Assembly (NCBI GenBank): GCA_030761205.1 | Contig: JAULJL010000002.1 | Coordinates: forward strand, 40,264,814-40,328,813 | Length of the DNA stretch: 64,000 bases | Reading direction: 5' to 3' | From: Fremontodendron californicum | Taxonomy: Eukaryota; Streptophyta; Magnoliopsida; Malvales; Malvaceae | Shown: piece by piece, positions 13,289 to 25,186 of the stretch | How positions within the stretch are numbered: position 1 is the first letter of the stretch | Layout of the letters: each line of letters starts with the position of its first letter | Program-made: the position numbers and the translations under genes | Notes under the pieces: generated by a model | Seen by the model: only the letters and a program-made list of their open reading frames with translations | Told to the model about the DNA's origin: nothing | Databases searched by the model: none

Positions 13289-14125
13289 TCATCCTAAAAC
13301 TGAAACCAGTCCGTACAATGCGAGAGCAGGCAGCATTCGGTGACTCTGGTTGGATTCAAAAACCTTCAATTTCTTAAGTTCCATGAAACACTGAAGGGTG
13401 AGCAGACTGTCCGATCCTGCTTGATGGCTCAACCCAGCAAGACGAGTCACATTTAAAGTTTTAGCCACTTTTTCTAGGCCACCGTGTAGGCCGAAGAACC
13501 TGAAGGTGTGCTTAATATCAAAAATCCTGACACCAAAGAAATAAATCAATTGTTCCATAAAAGAATCGATAGCATATGGCAGCGATTGTTGAGTCAAAAT
13601 CTTCAGTAAAAATCCAAAATCATAGGCGCTGTGAAAGGTGATCCAAGTGAGACCCCCGAAACAATTGAACAGCAACCCAGAATTCCAAACCATTATTGCA
13701 AAATCCCTAGAAACAATACCCTTCTCCTTATTCTTCACAAAATTGATACCTTGTTGTTTAAGTAAATCAATCGATTCCTTAGCATAACGATCTTTATCGA
13801 TATCAAAATCTCTAAAATTGAACTCCCATATATAACAGAACGGAGTGTCGAAATCTGGCAAATTACCTTCAGAATCAGAGAGGGTTAAGCCAAGTTGAAT
13901 TATGTTTAGGGCATCGACATTAGATTTCATGTACTGGTAGTTGATAACAGGATTGTCCTGTTGGATAATTAGTTTATCTGGTTTGAAAATCGAACCAGGA
14001 AATTCGGTATCCATGGAGATAAAAGAGTACTTAGCAATTGCACTCCGGATTATCACAAACTCACGTTCCAAGTCTTCCGCAAACACTTGTCTAACAATCA
14101 CCGATTTCTTGCCAGGCGCCGTCAT
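13289..14125 (-). CDS. CCR4-associated factor 1 (CAF1/POP2) deadenylase, intronless
   Basis: Removes poly(A) from mRNA 3' ends as the DEDD-family nuclease of the CCR4-NOT complex. 278 aa in one exon, as usual for plant CAF1 paralogues. Catalytic residues: D39 and E41 in SMDTEFPG, D169 in ITFHSAYDFGFLLK, D239 with H234 in SHQAGSDSLLT; all four acidic residues and the histidine of the DEDDh motif are present, so it should be active. The N-terminus (VRQVFAEDLEREF) and the IQLGLTLSD and YIWEFNF blocks are typical. The family glycine in FHSGYDFG is alanine here (A167 in FHSAYDFG). The C-terminus stops soon after the fold without the extended tail of some paralogues. Plant CAF1 genes are often stress-induced, but nothing in the sequence proves that here. 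Start at an ATG preceded by A/T-rich leader. Confidence 0.95.
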   Translation of the reverse strand: MTAPGKKSVIVRQVFAEDLEREFVIIRSAIAKYSFISMDTEFPGSIFKPDKLIIQQDNPVINYQYMKSNVDALNIIQLGLTLSDSEGNLPDFDTPFCYIWEFNFRDFDIDKDRYAKESIDLLKQQGINFVKNKEKGIVSRDFAIMVWNSGLLFNCFGGLTWITFHSAYDFGFLLKILTQQSLPYAIDSFMEQLIYFFGVRIFDIKHTFRFFGLHGGLEKVAKTLNVTRLAGLSHQAGSDSLLTLQCFMELKKLKVFESNQSHRMLPALALYGLVSVLG

Positions 14126-14832
14126 TATTTTTTTTTCTTCTTTTGCGACTATAATGACTTCCTAGAGTTTTAAACTATTGAGCCCTACTTTATCCCTTAA
14201 TCTTACTCCAATTCTAACTAGGTAGAAAGATATATATACTGCTCCATATACTACTGTCAACTAGTCGGCAACTTTTTTTTTTTAAGTAAAGGCTAAATAA
14301 CAAATTTTTTATTTTATTTTATAAAGTTTATCACTTTATGCAAGTAAGTCTTTATGCTTTTAATATATTTAAATAAATCTTTAATTTACATTCAAATAAA
14401 CCCTTCATTTTTAATTTATATAAAAATAAACTTTTAACCTTTAATTTGTACTAAAATGAACAATTAACATAAATCAATTTTAACATCTTACAAAAAAAAG
14501 AAAAGAAAGATAGATAGAAATAGTTTCATAAAAACAAAAGGCAGACAACTGAGAAGCTAACTACATGAAGAAGCTACAATGTGTCTGAATTCTCATCCCT
14601 GTGAAAATCAAACGTAGGGAAGCTTCCTAATTTAGGTAGTACATAGTATAGAACAAGATTATCTACTTATTTAATATTACAGGCAAGAAAACCGGAAGTT
14701 CATGTATTACCTCAGTTAATCACAAATTATGAGCTCTTAATCCACAAAAGTATGTTAGAAACACCAAGTTAGCCCATGGGAAAATATATAGAGGACTTAT
14801 TTAGCAAAAAGATAAGCAAGGGCAAGTGCTGA
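14126..14832. other. Spacer between CAF1 and the At1g01500-type gene
   Basis: About 14126-14280 is CAF1 leader and promoter; a T-run lies near 14274. 14290-14480 is AT-rich with repeated forms of AAATAAACCTTTAATTT. The last 300 bp is probably the 3'UTR of the gene ending at 14833. No gene seen. Confidence 0.45.
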
Positions 14833-16704
14833 TTATAGTAGTCGCCTTCGAAAGTTACGGGTAGTGCCTTGGTAGGTACGTACCAGCAAACCTACTCCTA
14901 TCCCGATTCCGACACAGACGCCGAGGCCAATGCCGACACCCACCCTCACACCAGCATTGAACCAAGAGAGGTCTCCATCTTCACCATCAAAATAGTCCAT
15001 CCCTGAATACAGATAGCTGTGCTCTTCACTTTCTGGTTTATGATTCAAGTAATCTGGTATCTGCAAAAGTGAGAAAGGAATAAAAAGCAGAATTTGGTAA
15101 TTCAAACATACATTGTTTATCTATTGTATTCCCATAGTTATCAAAATAAGCAAAGTCACTAGCTAAAAAAAACCCTTCACTATTTGATCTAAGGCCCAAA
15201 ACCTTGTAAGAAACCTTATTACTTTTGTTTAAGTTAGAGATTTCATCTTGCAAAAAACATGAAGCAGTTACACTTGTTTCAGAGACATGACATAGTGAAG
15301 TACATTGGATTACCGACCATCATACTAGCATCGAGGCGATAAGCTGGTATGTTAATGCAAAAATCTCAAGCAAGGAAACTACATTCTAAGTTATTGTATT
15401 AGGTTTCTACCAATTAACAGATCTTAGTGCCAAATTATTACTTACTACTCACGTATGTTTGAGGTTCAGAAGGAAAGCTCGAAGAAACAAGACAATACAC
15501 CAGAACAATTTATACCCAAACCATTGAGTAAACTGCATCATAATTTCTTTAATGAGATTGACCTCAATATGATATAAAAGCTTTCTCTACTCTTTCAAAG
15601 GCAAAGAAGCAAGTATCAGGCAAAGTATAGCTATCTAATAAAACAAAATGTTCAGGTATGCATATGACTTGCACAAAGGGTTACTGATATAAATCAAAAC
15701 ATATATTAGTAATTATAACATAGGAAATGAGATAAATGTATGCAGCTCTGCCAATATTGTAATAGGTCATGTAAATAATGTCCTACATAGCATAGACTGA
15801 GTATTACCTTTTGACTTAAAAGTATGTACCTATCATATCATTCTGCCTACTAAGACAAGATTGATTCTAAGTAATCAGACGACGAACAGTTTAGGGTATA
15901 ATCTGTAGTATTTGATAAATGGGTAAGGATAACATATCAGTTGAGTAGCGAAGGGGAAACCGGCCAGATTTCTTTTGAAGAGCTTGAAATTCAAATGTTA
16001 ATACATACCTGCAAAGGGGTAACTTCTTTCTGGCCTTCAGTTGCTTCATACTCTGGTATCGAATCCAGCATCCCTTTCATTTGTTTCTTCCGTAAACTAG
16101 GCTGCAAAGTTCGAGTTAATATAATTGGACTGCCCAAGAAAGACCCTGCAACATAGACCTCAATTGTGGGTGAAGCTGAACCTGGACTAAGAAATTGTTT
16201 GGCCTTCAGAAAGCCAGTGCCTGAAGTTATAACTGATTCGCAATTCATGCTCCAAATCGGGCCACTTCCTCTTGACTCTTCAGTGCAACCGTTACCGTCA
16301 CACAACTCTAAAACCCCAGATAGCAGAAGAGTATCCTTATTAAAAACCTCCAACTTCACACTTCCTGTCAGCCTTATGCTATCCGTGCTAACAAAAGTGG
16401 CTTCTTCAGATTTTTTATCTAGCCGATCCCTTCTAAGAAGGGTGGATGCGCCATCAGAATAGATACCGGTTCTAACACCATTTACTTCAAGAAGTGTATC
16501 AGGGTTCAATGGGACATGGTTTAGAGTGAGGTAAACGGGAGTTGAATCATCAGTCTCACACTTGCTTACTCTGACATAGAAAACTCTTAAATCGAGCCAA
16601 GATAATGATCCCTTAGAGAATGACTGGTAAGGAGAGTGCCTCATGACCATGTGGCCATTACTAGTCGGCCCATTTCCATTAGATGATTCATAAACTCTCT
16701 CCAT
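14833..16704 (-). CDS. Uncharacterised plant protein, At1g01500 type (2 coding exons)
   Basis: Coding exons 16704-16009 and 15060-14833, phase 0, 307 aa. The start at 16704 is the first ATG: an open frame extends further upstream but reaches a stop with no earlier ATG. The body begins SLSWLDLRVFYVRVSKCE and contains VYLTLNHVPLNPDTLLEVNG and VKLEVFNKDTLLLSGVLELC, predicted mostly beta and resembling a C2-like or PH-like membrane-binding fold; the C-terminus has one very glycine-rich hydrophobic segment (GVRVGVGIGLGVCVGIGIGVGLLV), a likely membrane anchor, and ends in RNFRRRLL. Members are often labelled 'erythronate-4-phosphate dehydrogenase family' in plant databases; I see no dehydrogenase motif and would not trust that name. 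Its function is unknown. A long 5'UTR intron lies upstream. Confidence 0.85.
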
Positions 16705-18450
16705 AACTCTAGAGAAATTTAGTACTCCTCCTCCTTGGTGAAACCTTTCCACCTTGATTGAGTTGATGACTTGTTATAGTCCATACAAGTAAAGAATCAT
16801 TCGAGCATAAAAAACCTGCAGGAATGTGAAGAAGGTGAAACCAAAGTAATTTCATGCAATTTATTCCAGACAATGAAAAACCCGGAAACAGCAGAAAGCA
16901 AATAAGAGAGAGGGGTGGAGGTTAAATTTCCACTGAAGACCACTCAACTCTAAACCAGAAAATAAGAAGTTGAAAGAGGAAATAAGGAAAAATATCAAAA
17001 CTATAACAAGGCAACTGAAACTGAACTAAAGAAATGAAACCCCTCAAGAGATGAAACTGAAGTAAAAGAAAAAATGAAACCCTCAAGAAAAAGAGATCAA
17101 ACAGAAGAGAGAACCTACAGATGAAGTTTTGTTTATTTTCTGCAGCAATTGCACTGAGAAACAAACAGCAATTCAAGCAATGGCAGAGCCAATAAGGGCA
17201 ACTACAACCAAACCAAAAACCAAAAGTAGAAGCAAAAAGATAAAGAAAGGATAAGAAGATGGGTAAATACAGGAGAAAAATCCAAAAGTTCCAAGGTGTC
17301 GAAGCCTAAAAAAATATTGACAGTAAAAGCAAAACGTAAACAACCAAAGACAACCTTAAATTCCATTCCCAAAATTAAACAGAATAAAAGGAAATCTAGA
17401 ATCAAATCTAACCAGTGACTAAGATAATAAACATCAGAGTGGCACCAGTGAAATCAGCTAAGCAATAGAAAAAAGAATCTATATTTGTCCTTTCATCCGT
17501 TTGGATTAGAGTTCAATGAAGATTAATTAAAGCAAACAATTTGTCTTTGCCAAACTCTTAAAAAGAAATGATCATAGCAGAGAAAAACAAAAGCAACAAT
17601 ATCAAGCCCCACAGATTCCAACAAACTTGCCGGCAATAGACACTTTTTTTCAGGCACGTCACGAAAACAGACAAAATAAGACCCATATGTCTATCCCTCT
17701 CTCTTAATTGTTACACAATTAATGCATGCATCATGCATGTGTATGATCACCAGGAAAACATCAAAACTAAAGGCGTAAAATGAACAGAACCCGAAAACCC
17801 CCAAAAAAAAATTCGAATCCGACCGTGAATCCATAAAAATCCGAATCCTAAATGGTTTGAAACTCGAAAACCCAAACCAACGATCTGAACCCAGAAAAAC
17901 CCCAACTTGAACTTAAACTTCAAAAAGCCTAAAATGATTACATTTTTCATAAAATCTAAAAAAATTAACCAACCAGAACCCAAACTCAATCCAATCCAAA
18001 AAAAAACTCGAAGGGGAAAACGATCTGAACCCGCCCAACCCGCCTTTGCCCGCCTCTAATCAAAACATACAAAGCCACAACAATTTTTTTAAAATCAAAA
18101 CATTACGTTAACACAGAGAAAAACTCACCTCAAATATCTAACATCCTAAATCTTCTTTCGGCGTACGCTATCCAAAAGCAATCGAATCTGGTGTCTACTT
18201 CGAGTGGTACTGTTTCCCAATTTCCTTCTCCCCAAATAAAACAAAGCACAGCTTTTGATTTTCTGAAGAGACTAATCCTAACCAGGCAAAAATCACATTC
18301 CAAAAATTCTGTAGTAGTAAAATATAGAACAAAGACCAACCCAAATCCTTGAATTTTCTAAACAAAATTAATCAAACTACAATCAATGAAAACAAAGAAC
18401 AACCCAAGGGCTCAAATTCTGCAAACAGAATTGGGTCGTTCTTGTTTTCT
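16705..18450 (-). other. 5'UTR with a 1.3-kb leader intron of the At1g01500-type gene
   Basis: On the minus strand a strong donor GAG|GTGAGT sits at 18129/18128 and an acceptor CTGCAG at 16816, defining a leader intron of 1313 bp that is rich in T on the coding strand. No alternative coding frame explains the interval. Long first introns in plant 5'UTRs often raise expression. Inferred from splice signals only. Confidence 0.5.
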
Positions 18451-18486
18451 TTTCTTTTCCTTTTCCTTTTCCTTTTCCTTTTCCTA
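18450..18486. repeat. (TTTTCC)n microsatellite
   Basis: Five to six hexamer units of TTTTCC just upstream of the probable leader exon of the At1g01500-type gene; polypyrimidine on the plus strand. Confidence 0.85.
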
Positions 18487-21021
18487 TGTATGATGGGATT
18501 ATAAGTTTTTGGATAAATGACTATTTTAAGGAATAAAATTTTTAAGTGGGGTCAAAATGTACCAGACATTCTACAGATCTTATCCTAGAAAGAGAAAAAT
18601 GAAGCTTCACTAGCCAATGTGTTGAAAAATGAAAAGGCCAAAAGGGTACCCAAGGCTTTTCTTAATAAGATTGGTTTGATACAAGTATCATTCTTTTTTT
18701 TCCCACTGGAAGGAAAGTTTTGCCTAGAGAGAGATATTAACGGGTCTTAGCCTACAACTAACTACTTTGTTAATGATATTGTTGTTTCTGTTCACAGCTT
18801 TGTTAAAGATTTTGTTGCTATTGGATAAATATTTTCTTTTTTGCTAATTTTTTTCCGCTTCATTTTCTTTTGATAAGCAAAGAAAGTTTTGCTACTTTAG
18901 GGGACAAGTGTCATTGAGATTGAATTGTTTTTTTGTTTTTTTTTCTTTAGACGTGTTTGGGAGTACAATACTAAGGATGACTTTTTTGTATAATAAAATA
19001 AGCCCCCTGACTGTATTTCCCTATCCTTAGCGCATAGGATAGGAATTTAACTGTTAATGTTAATGCTGGAGAAATTCCTCTTTATAAGCACTGTTGTTTA
19101 GCTATGAAATTATTTCCTGTCTGACAAAAAAGAAGATGACTTTAGGGGTATTGTACCTGGATTTTTGTCATTACTAGAAAATGTTTAGCAACAACTATTT
19201 TTCTTCCTTTCCTTCTTTTAAGGTAGAAAGTTAAAACTTGAAACTAACAACATGATATATCAATTTTCTCTTGCTTGGGATGTAAAAATTTACTGAATAT
19301 TGATTCATTTTTTAAGCCTTTTCATTTGTTATATAGACAGAAAGGAAAAAAAAAAAAAAAAAAGCCATCCAAAGTTTTATGCCTAGTTTCTTGTTCCTTA
19401 TGTTATCATTGATTCGGATCAGGGGTTATGGGGAGGAGGATCAAAAGACAAGAACAGAGCTAGGTCTTTTTTAACATCATTTTCTAGTATGGGGCAGATA
19501 TAAATATTGATTCCTAACATTTCCACGTGAAAAGCACATGGATCAAACAGTTTCAGAGACCCCACTAGACCGGGCAGGGCATTCCTTCTCATCTGATTTC
19601 TCAAAACACAAGGCCCAGCTCCATTTCTCTATATGGCATACCACTCTCACTTTGCCTCGCATCTATTTTCCAATTCGTTGACATTAAGGCAGCAGTATTT
19701 AGAGGACTGTGAAAGCACAGTTGTCTGTTAGTGGTATGATCTTAAACAGAGCTACAAGATTTTGGTTATTCCACACCAAAATTAAGGGTCATAAATCGGA
19801 TTTAAAGAATCTCCAGTCTAAACAGAGGAACTAGTCTAAAGCAGTTGCTTAAATATTTTATTGTCCTCGCGAGCCACATGTTTAAGCTTTTTCAGATTTG
19901 GCCTCCCTATTATAAATGTAAGTCTACCCTTTGGCCCAAAAAGATAAAAACAATATGCCAACCCCAGTTCCACACCAATCATTTCTTCAAGTCATGGATA
20001 AAGCATGTCCCAGGTTGAATGGAAACAAGAAACTTCTATTTTCCTAAGAGGATGATGCTAACCATTTGGCTGAAAGTCGAGCTGTTTAAAATTATAAGGG
20101 AGGAGTTTTTCAAAGTCCAACCATATATAAATTCCTGTCATCATATCGCAAATTCAATAATTTGCCACAGCTTGTTAATGATTATCATTCATCCAAGCAG
20201 GCAGATAGTGTTTTACTTAAAATAAAAAAGCAAGCAACTTCGGAAGAGATTGAACAGTAGTTAGCCTAGTTGATTCTTGAGCTCTTTTAGAGTGAAAATT
20301 GATCTAAAAGCATTTCCTAGCAGAAAGCAATGAGCACTTGTTCATTTGATATGATCATTGGAAATCAATAACTCCCCCAACATAGATTTTAAGGGAAAAA
20401 CAGGCATAGAAACTGACGCAATAACCAAAAGCCAACAGACAGACTGGTTTTCCCTTCACGCAAAACGCCATTATGAACACAAGTAAAAGCAGATGACAAC
20501 GCCAGAGAACCGTGACACAAAAGAGATGGAAAAATGGCACAAGCAACTAACTGTATGCAGTACTTTGAAAAGGTCTGCGTGAAGCCTCCAAATTTCCCAA
20601 AGCCAAAGAACAATTTTTAGATGTGATGTGCAGGCTAGGAAACAACATGACCAAAGAATAGCAAGTTAATTGATAACTTAGGAAGTTTACAACACCAGAA
20701 ATACTAATGTTTCTAAAATGCACAAATTTAAATACAACAGAACATCCTAAATGCAGGGTTTTATTTGTTTTCCCACCTCTGTTTTTTTTCTTTTTTTGTC
20801 CGGAAGTATCAAACTATCATCTTCAGATACAAAGTCAGTGTCAAAATATACAATGTCTCGTCAAAGTGGTCGGAGAAAAACACAATTTTCTGCCACAGGT
20901 AGAAAATGATCTAGCAAAGAGAGGAGAAATGCAAAACCCATAAATGAGAAGGAAAAGGGATGGAGGTGAAACGAACTGCTCAAAGGGGTGAAGGTTTGGA
21001 TTGACTGAAGCCCTTACTCTG
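18487..21021. other. Intergenic region, partly NFD6 3'UTR
   Basis: No convincing gene on either strand. Open frames here are short and show no domain. Features seen: a poly(A) run at about 19348-19363, T-rich tracts near 20785-20800, and low-complexity A/T DNA. The part next to 21022 is the probable 3'UTR of the minus-strand NFD6 transcript that uses the distal last exon. Confidence 0.45.
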
Positions 21022-22606
21022 TCACCGTGGAACTGCAAAGTCTAGGACATAACAATGAAGAAATATGGAAGATAATCAGTAGAGGAAAAGCTCGACCAAA
21101 TTAGTTATGAAAACTTTGCTGATTAGAACAAAAAGTATTGAAATTTGAAACAAGTTGAAGGAGAAAAGCATGTTATGTCGCATATAAGGAGATGAAGTTG
21201 ACAGGAAGGATACATCTGTATAACATTCTAGGCTGGACAGAAGACAGGTCTAAGAACTTCACTTTGTAAATGATTCAAGACTGATGAGCATCAGTATATA
21301 TAAGGATTTTGCTCTGGACACTGCTTCCTCAGAAGCAATAGAAGGCCTAAATCAGATCCATCACACAGGAAAAACAACAAAAACCCCATTATCTTGAAAA
21401 GGTTTGAATTCCCAAGCAACAGTAAGCGATCCTATCATTCAACCCCTCAAAAAGAAGCTTGAAACAAACAGAAAAGGAAATACTCAGCAGAGCCATAAAA
21501 AAAATAAAAAATAAAAAAACAAAGCAAGCTAGCTATTCACTTGCTAGGAGATTTTGATTTTGGAGCTAAAAAAGATTCACTTGTCCATAAAAATCATACA
21601 CAGTTAAGTTTAACTCTTCTAAATAAGTGAAAAGACAATATGCAGGCACTGAAGAATTTCAGAATACAAAAACAAAAACTTGAACAATTTGCTTTCCTTT
21701 GACATAGATTTCTAAAAAAAGATCCTATGCTTTTATTTTGTCTCACAAAGGATCCAGCCTTGTCACAATGGTGTTGCAAGTCCTAATTCATGAAGTAGAA
21801 AAAGCAAGTTAGAACATGTATGTTTTACATAAAAACAAGAGAGGCAACTACAAGCTCAGAAGGTGAATAGGATTACTACAAATTAGTATATTTTTATGTA
21901 CAATTCCTCATAACAATTAAAACTAAAGAGCAACAGAAATCATTTCTATAGAAAACTTAGGGAAGTAAAATGACAATTAATGCTTAAGAAAAACGCCAGC
22001 AATTCGCCAAGCATTATTATTGTCGTCTCTTTTTCCACATTCTTTTTCCAAGCAAGTGCTCAAAATGGAGCTTCAAATTTTGCATTCTTAAACTAGATAA
22101 AATTCAAAATTTACATGAAAAACTATATCGAATTAGAAACGTATAACAGGAACAGGTCACGCACCCAATTGTAGCATAAAAAATGTAAAAGAAAAAAGAA
22201 CTACGTAGAGCTATATTAAACAATTGAAACAAAAAAAAAAAACCCAAGAAATTAAAAAAGAAAAAGAAAAGACCTTGAGAGAGCCAGCTCCAACAGGAAG
22301 AATCGACGGCGATGCTTGCTTGTAGCCGAGCAGATGCAATGGCACTATGAAGTGGCATCATCGACTCTACTCCTCCCAACACCGAAAAAATCCTTTAAAA
22401 TAAAAAAAGCTAAGAATTTTACACCAAATTTAGACGGAAAAACCAAAAAGAAAGTACCTTGAAGCGCAAGGGAGAGCTGTTGTTGATGGAGAAGAGAAAG
22501 GAGAAGACATGGGTTTTGGGGACAGGCTCTTTAAATTTAGGGTTTTGGATCGAGAAGCGAGGGACCTAGAACCCGCCATTATTGCTGATCTGCAAAACGA
22601 CGCCAT
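21022..22606 (-). CDS. NFD6: NUCLEAR FUSION DEFECTIVE 6-like small mitochondrial protein (3 exons, distal last exon)
   Basis: Exons 22606-22458, 22392-22274 and 21041-21022 (GT-AG, in frame) give 95 aa. Protein: MASFCRSAIMAGSRSLASRS at the start, a Ser/Arg-rich N-terminus typical of an organelle targeting peptide; then the conserved core SVLGGVESMMPLHSAIASAR and ASIAVDSSCWSWLSQ; the tail is DFAVPR. The tail comes from a 20-nt coding part of the third exon, easily missed by gene finders. NFD6 was named from an Arabidopsis mutant with failed polar nuclear fusion; the biochemical role is unknown. The family is plant-specific and mitochondrial or plastid targeted. An alternative last exon gives a different tail (next entry). 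The gene is divergent from the complex I subunit gene across a 413-bp promoter. Confidence 0.88.
21763..21782 (-). CDS. NFD6: Alternative last coding exon of the NFD6-like gene (tail GLATPL)
   Basis: On the minus strand an acceptor AATTAG at 21783-21788 is followed by 20 nt that, joined to the phase-1 exon ending at 22274, encode G-L-A-T-P-L and a stop. The length equals that of the distal exon, so both isoforms are 95 aa and differ only in the last six residues (GLATPL versus DFAVPR). Two equally placed, similarly shaped terminal exons argue for mutually exclusive 3' exon choice rather than chance. Inferred from sequence only. Confidence 0.6.
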
Positions 22607-23019
22607 TTCTTCTCTGGTTTGGAAATTGCTGGAAGGTGAAGCCGGAGGTTGAGGAAATTGGAGGCTGGCTCGCTCCAATTTAGATTAGAGACTTTAGATC
22701 TTGGGCCGGCAAAATGGTCTCGTTTTCAGACGTAACTAAACGGTACCATCAAATTCAAATGTTCTGCTTGGGCTGGGCCATTGTGCCATACTCTTCCTGA
22801 AGCCCACATTCAGAAAGTCCTCATGCTCCAACTACTGTAATAGGCTTGCAATTACATAATCCGAAACGCTGGCGTTTTTTTCTAACCGAACCGACTCGAA
22901 GGCATCATGAAAATCCCAATTAATCAGGAGGTTTTTCAGTTCTTTGGTTTTACGGCTCTGCTCGGCGACAACCTAATCGTCTTCATCCGTCAGATTACCA
23001 CCACCGACAAACAAAATCA
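22607..23019. promoter_or_regulatory. Shared divergent promoter of NFD6-like and NDUFS8 genes with site II motifs
   Basis: Only 413 bp separate the two start codons, so leaders and both promoters must fit here. TGGGCC/T (site II) motifs: 22702-22707, 22769-22774, 22774-22779 (overlapping), and AGCCCA (reverse) at 22801-22806. Site II elements are bound by TCP factors and are enriched in promoters of nuclear genes for mitochondrial proteins; both flanking genes fit. No clear TATA box, as is usual for this promoter class. Confidence 0.65.
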
Positions 23020-25186
23020 ATGGCTGCGATCTTCGCTCGTAACTCTCTCAACGCTCTCCGAGCTCGACACCTCGTAGGAACTTGTTTGCTCATCATCCTC
23101 CAAACCTAATCATTTTTTTCCTTTTCAAGTGTGCCTTAGTTTCATTAACTTTCATGAAATTGGCAATAAATTTTTCATTAGAACCTGTTGATAGACGGTT
23201 GAAATTCAAATGTTAATTTCTGGCATGTGCTAACGTAATTTGGAAATGCACTATAGAAAAGGGCAAATCTTGATAGCTAGATTTTAGGTAAATACTTTCC
23301 TAATGTTGTTTATCAAATAAGGATTTTTAGTTCAATTTTATTTTGTTAGGATTTGTTATTTTTGTGTGGCTGATTTGCACTTTTTTTTTTTGTTTATGTA
23401 CGTATAGGCTGTGTCAGGGCAAGTGTTGCAGGATTCACAGCACTACGGATTGCGACTCGGTGCACACTCATATAGCACCAAGAAAGGTTGGCCTTTATTT
23501 CTCTGTCTTCTCATTTTTATCTAAATCTCAATATTTACATGTTTAGAAGTCATAGTTTGAGTTTTAAAGAGAGTGTGGAAAAGGGAATAAGTGCAATTCT
23601 TTTTCTATCTGGATTCATTATTCTACTAGAAATCCTTCTAGAAAATGCATGTAACAGCTTTTAAATGCATAACTATCGATCCCCATGTTTGATTGGACTT
23701 CTTTTTTTTTTTTTTGCAAGGCTGCAAATTTTTTGTTGATATTATGTATCTCTGGTTCATGGATGTTTTCATGTGTGTAAATTGTAGATGATGAAGAAAG
23801 AGAGCAGCTTGCAAAGGAGATTTCAAAAGACTGGAGTTCTGGTAATGTAGTGCACTGAAATGTTTCTGTTTCAATTACTTGTTACATCATTTTTCTTTAG
23901 GCAATGATTGGTATCTTGTATTCTGCTCAATTGCAGTTTTTGAGCGAAGCATAAACACTTTGTTTCTAACTGAAATGGTTCGGGGTCTCATGCTGACACT
24001 CAAGTACTTCTTTGAGAAAAAAGTTACTGTAAGTGTCTTCCTGATCCTTTTCTTTGGGCTTAGATTGAAGCAGATGTATGATGCAAACATGTCTTTCCTT
24101 TGCAGATTAACTATCCATTTGAGAAGGGCCCATTGAGCCCTCGTTTTCGAGGAGAGCATGCTCTCCGCCGATATCCAACTGGAGAGGAACGTTGCATTGC
24201 CTGTAAACTTTGCGAAGCTGTAAGTTGGAGCATCATCTTAATGGCCCCATCATCTAAATTACTTTTCCTATTGGGTGGGAATGATTCTAGCATGCAGTGA
24301 TTCATTATTGGATAACAATTATCAACTTGGGTATAAACTATCCCATGCCCTCTGATATGGACACCTGACTTGAAATGCAAGTGCCTGGGGGCGTTACCTT
24401 TTAGTCTGTATTATGTTGTTTAAGGTTGACATACCTGACACCTAAGGATATTATGGTCACTTCATTGATTCTTTTTGTAATATGCATCGAACATTGCTTT
24501 ACTATATTTGCAGTTTAAATTGTCTGTATTAATTACACCCTATGGTTATAGAAAGGAAGATTAATGTCTGCCATTGCTTATCTTGAGAGTCAGCAATCTG
24601 TGAAAAGTTGGACCCAGTCAAACTGTGCCCGGTTTGCTGATGAATTTTACTAATCTGATCCATTATTAATTCCTGATTAAGCTCCTGTCATTTTTATTAA
24701 ATATGGATTTACTATCATGATATAGTTCTCATGAAGTGGTGGTGGTTTATCAGATATGCCCAGCACAGGCAATCACAATAGAGGCTGAGGAACGAGAGGA
24801 TGGAAGTCGTAGGACAACAAGGTCGATTCTCTGTCGTCTAGTTTTTCTTTTGTTATTGTTGTCTTCTTTGTCTTACACGAGTTCGACTTTGCAGGTATGA
24901 CATTGACATGACTAAGTGTATCTACTGTGGACTTTGCCAAGAGGCATGTCCTGTTGATGCAATTGTTGAAGGACCCAACTTTGAATTTGCCACTGAGACT
25001 CATGAGGTTCGTCTTTCTTTCAATTAAATCATAAATGTCTACTGCCGCTTGTTAGTTTAAGTGAATCAGTTATTGTCAATGTTATTGCAGGAGCTGCTGT
25101 ATGACAAAGAGAAGCTGCTTGAAAATGGTGACCGATGGGAAACTGAGATTGCTGAGAATCTCAGATCTGAAAGCCTTTATCGCTGA
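23020..25186 (+). CDS. NDUFS8: NADH dehydrogenase (ubiquinone) iron-sulfur protein 8, mitochondrial (complex I TYKY subunit)
   Basis: Carries clusters N6a and N6b in the peripheral arm of respiratory complex I, passing electrons toward ubiquinone in the mitochondrial matrix. Eight exons: 23020-23073, 23408-23486, 23788-23841, 23937-24028, 24106-24219, 24754-24821, 24895-25006, 25091-25186; total 669 nt, 222 aa, the usual plant length. Residues 1-40 (MAAIFARNSLNALRARHL, then SYSTKK) are a mitochondrial presequence: Arg/Ser/Ala-rich with no acidic residue in its first 18. Conserved helix MVRGLMLTLKYFFEKKVTINYP, then RGEHALRRYPTGEERCIACK. Two 4Fe-4S motifs: C123, C126, C129, C133 (CIACKLCEAICP) and C162, C165, C168, C172 (CIYCGLCQEACP). 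C-terminus ends RSESLYR. All exon junctions are canonical and nothing looks broken. Confidence 0.97.

Noticed and set aside
16705..16752. Longer N-terminus for the At1g01500-type protein
   Set aside because: The frame upstream of 16704 has no ATG before an in-frame stop; it is leader sequence.
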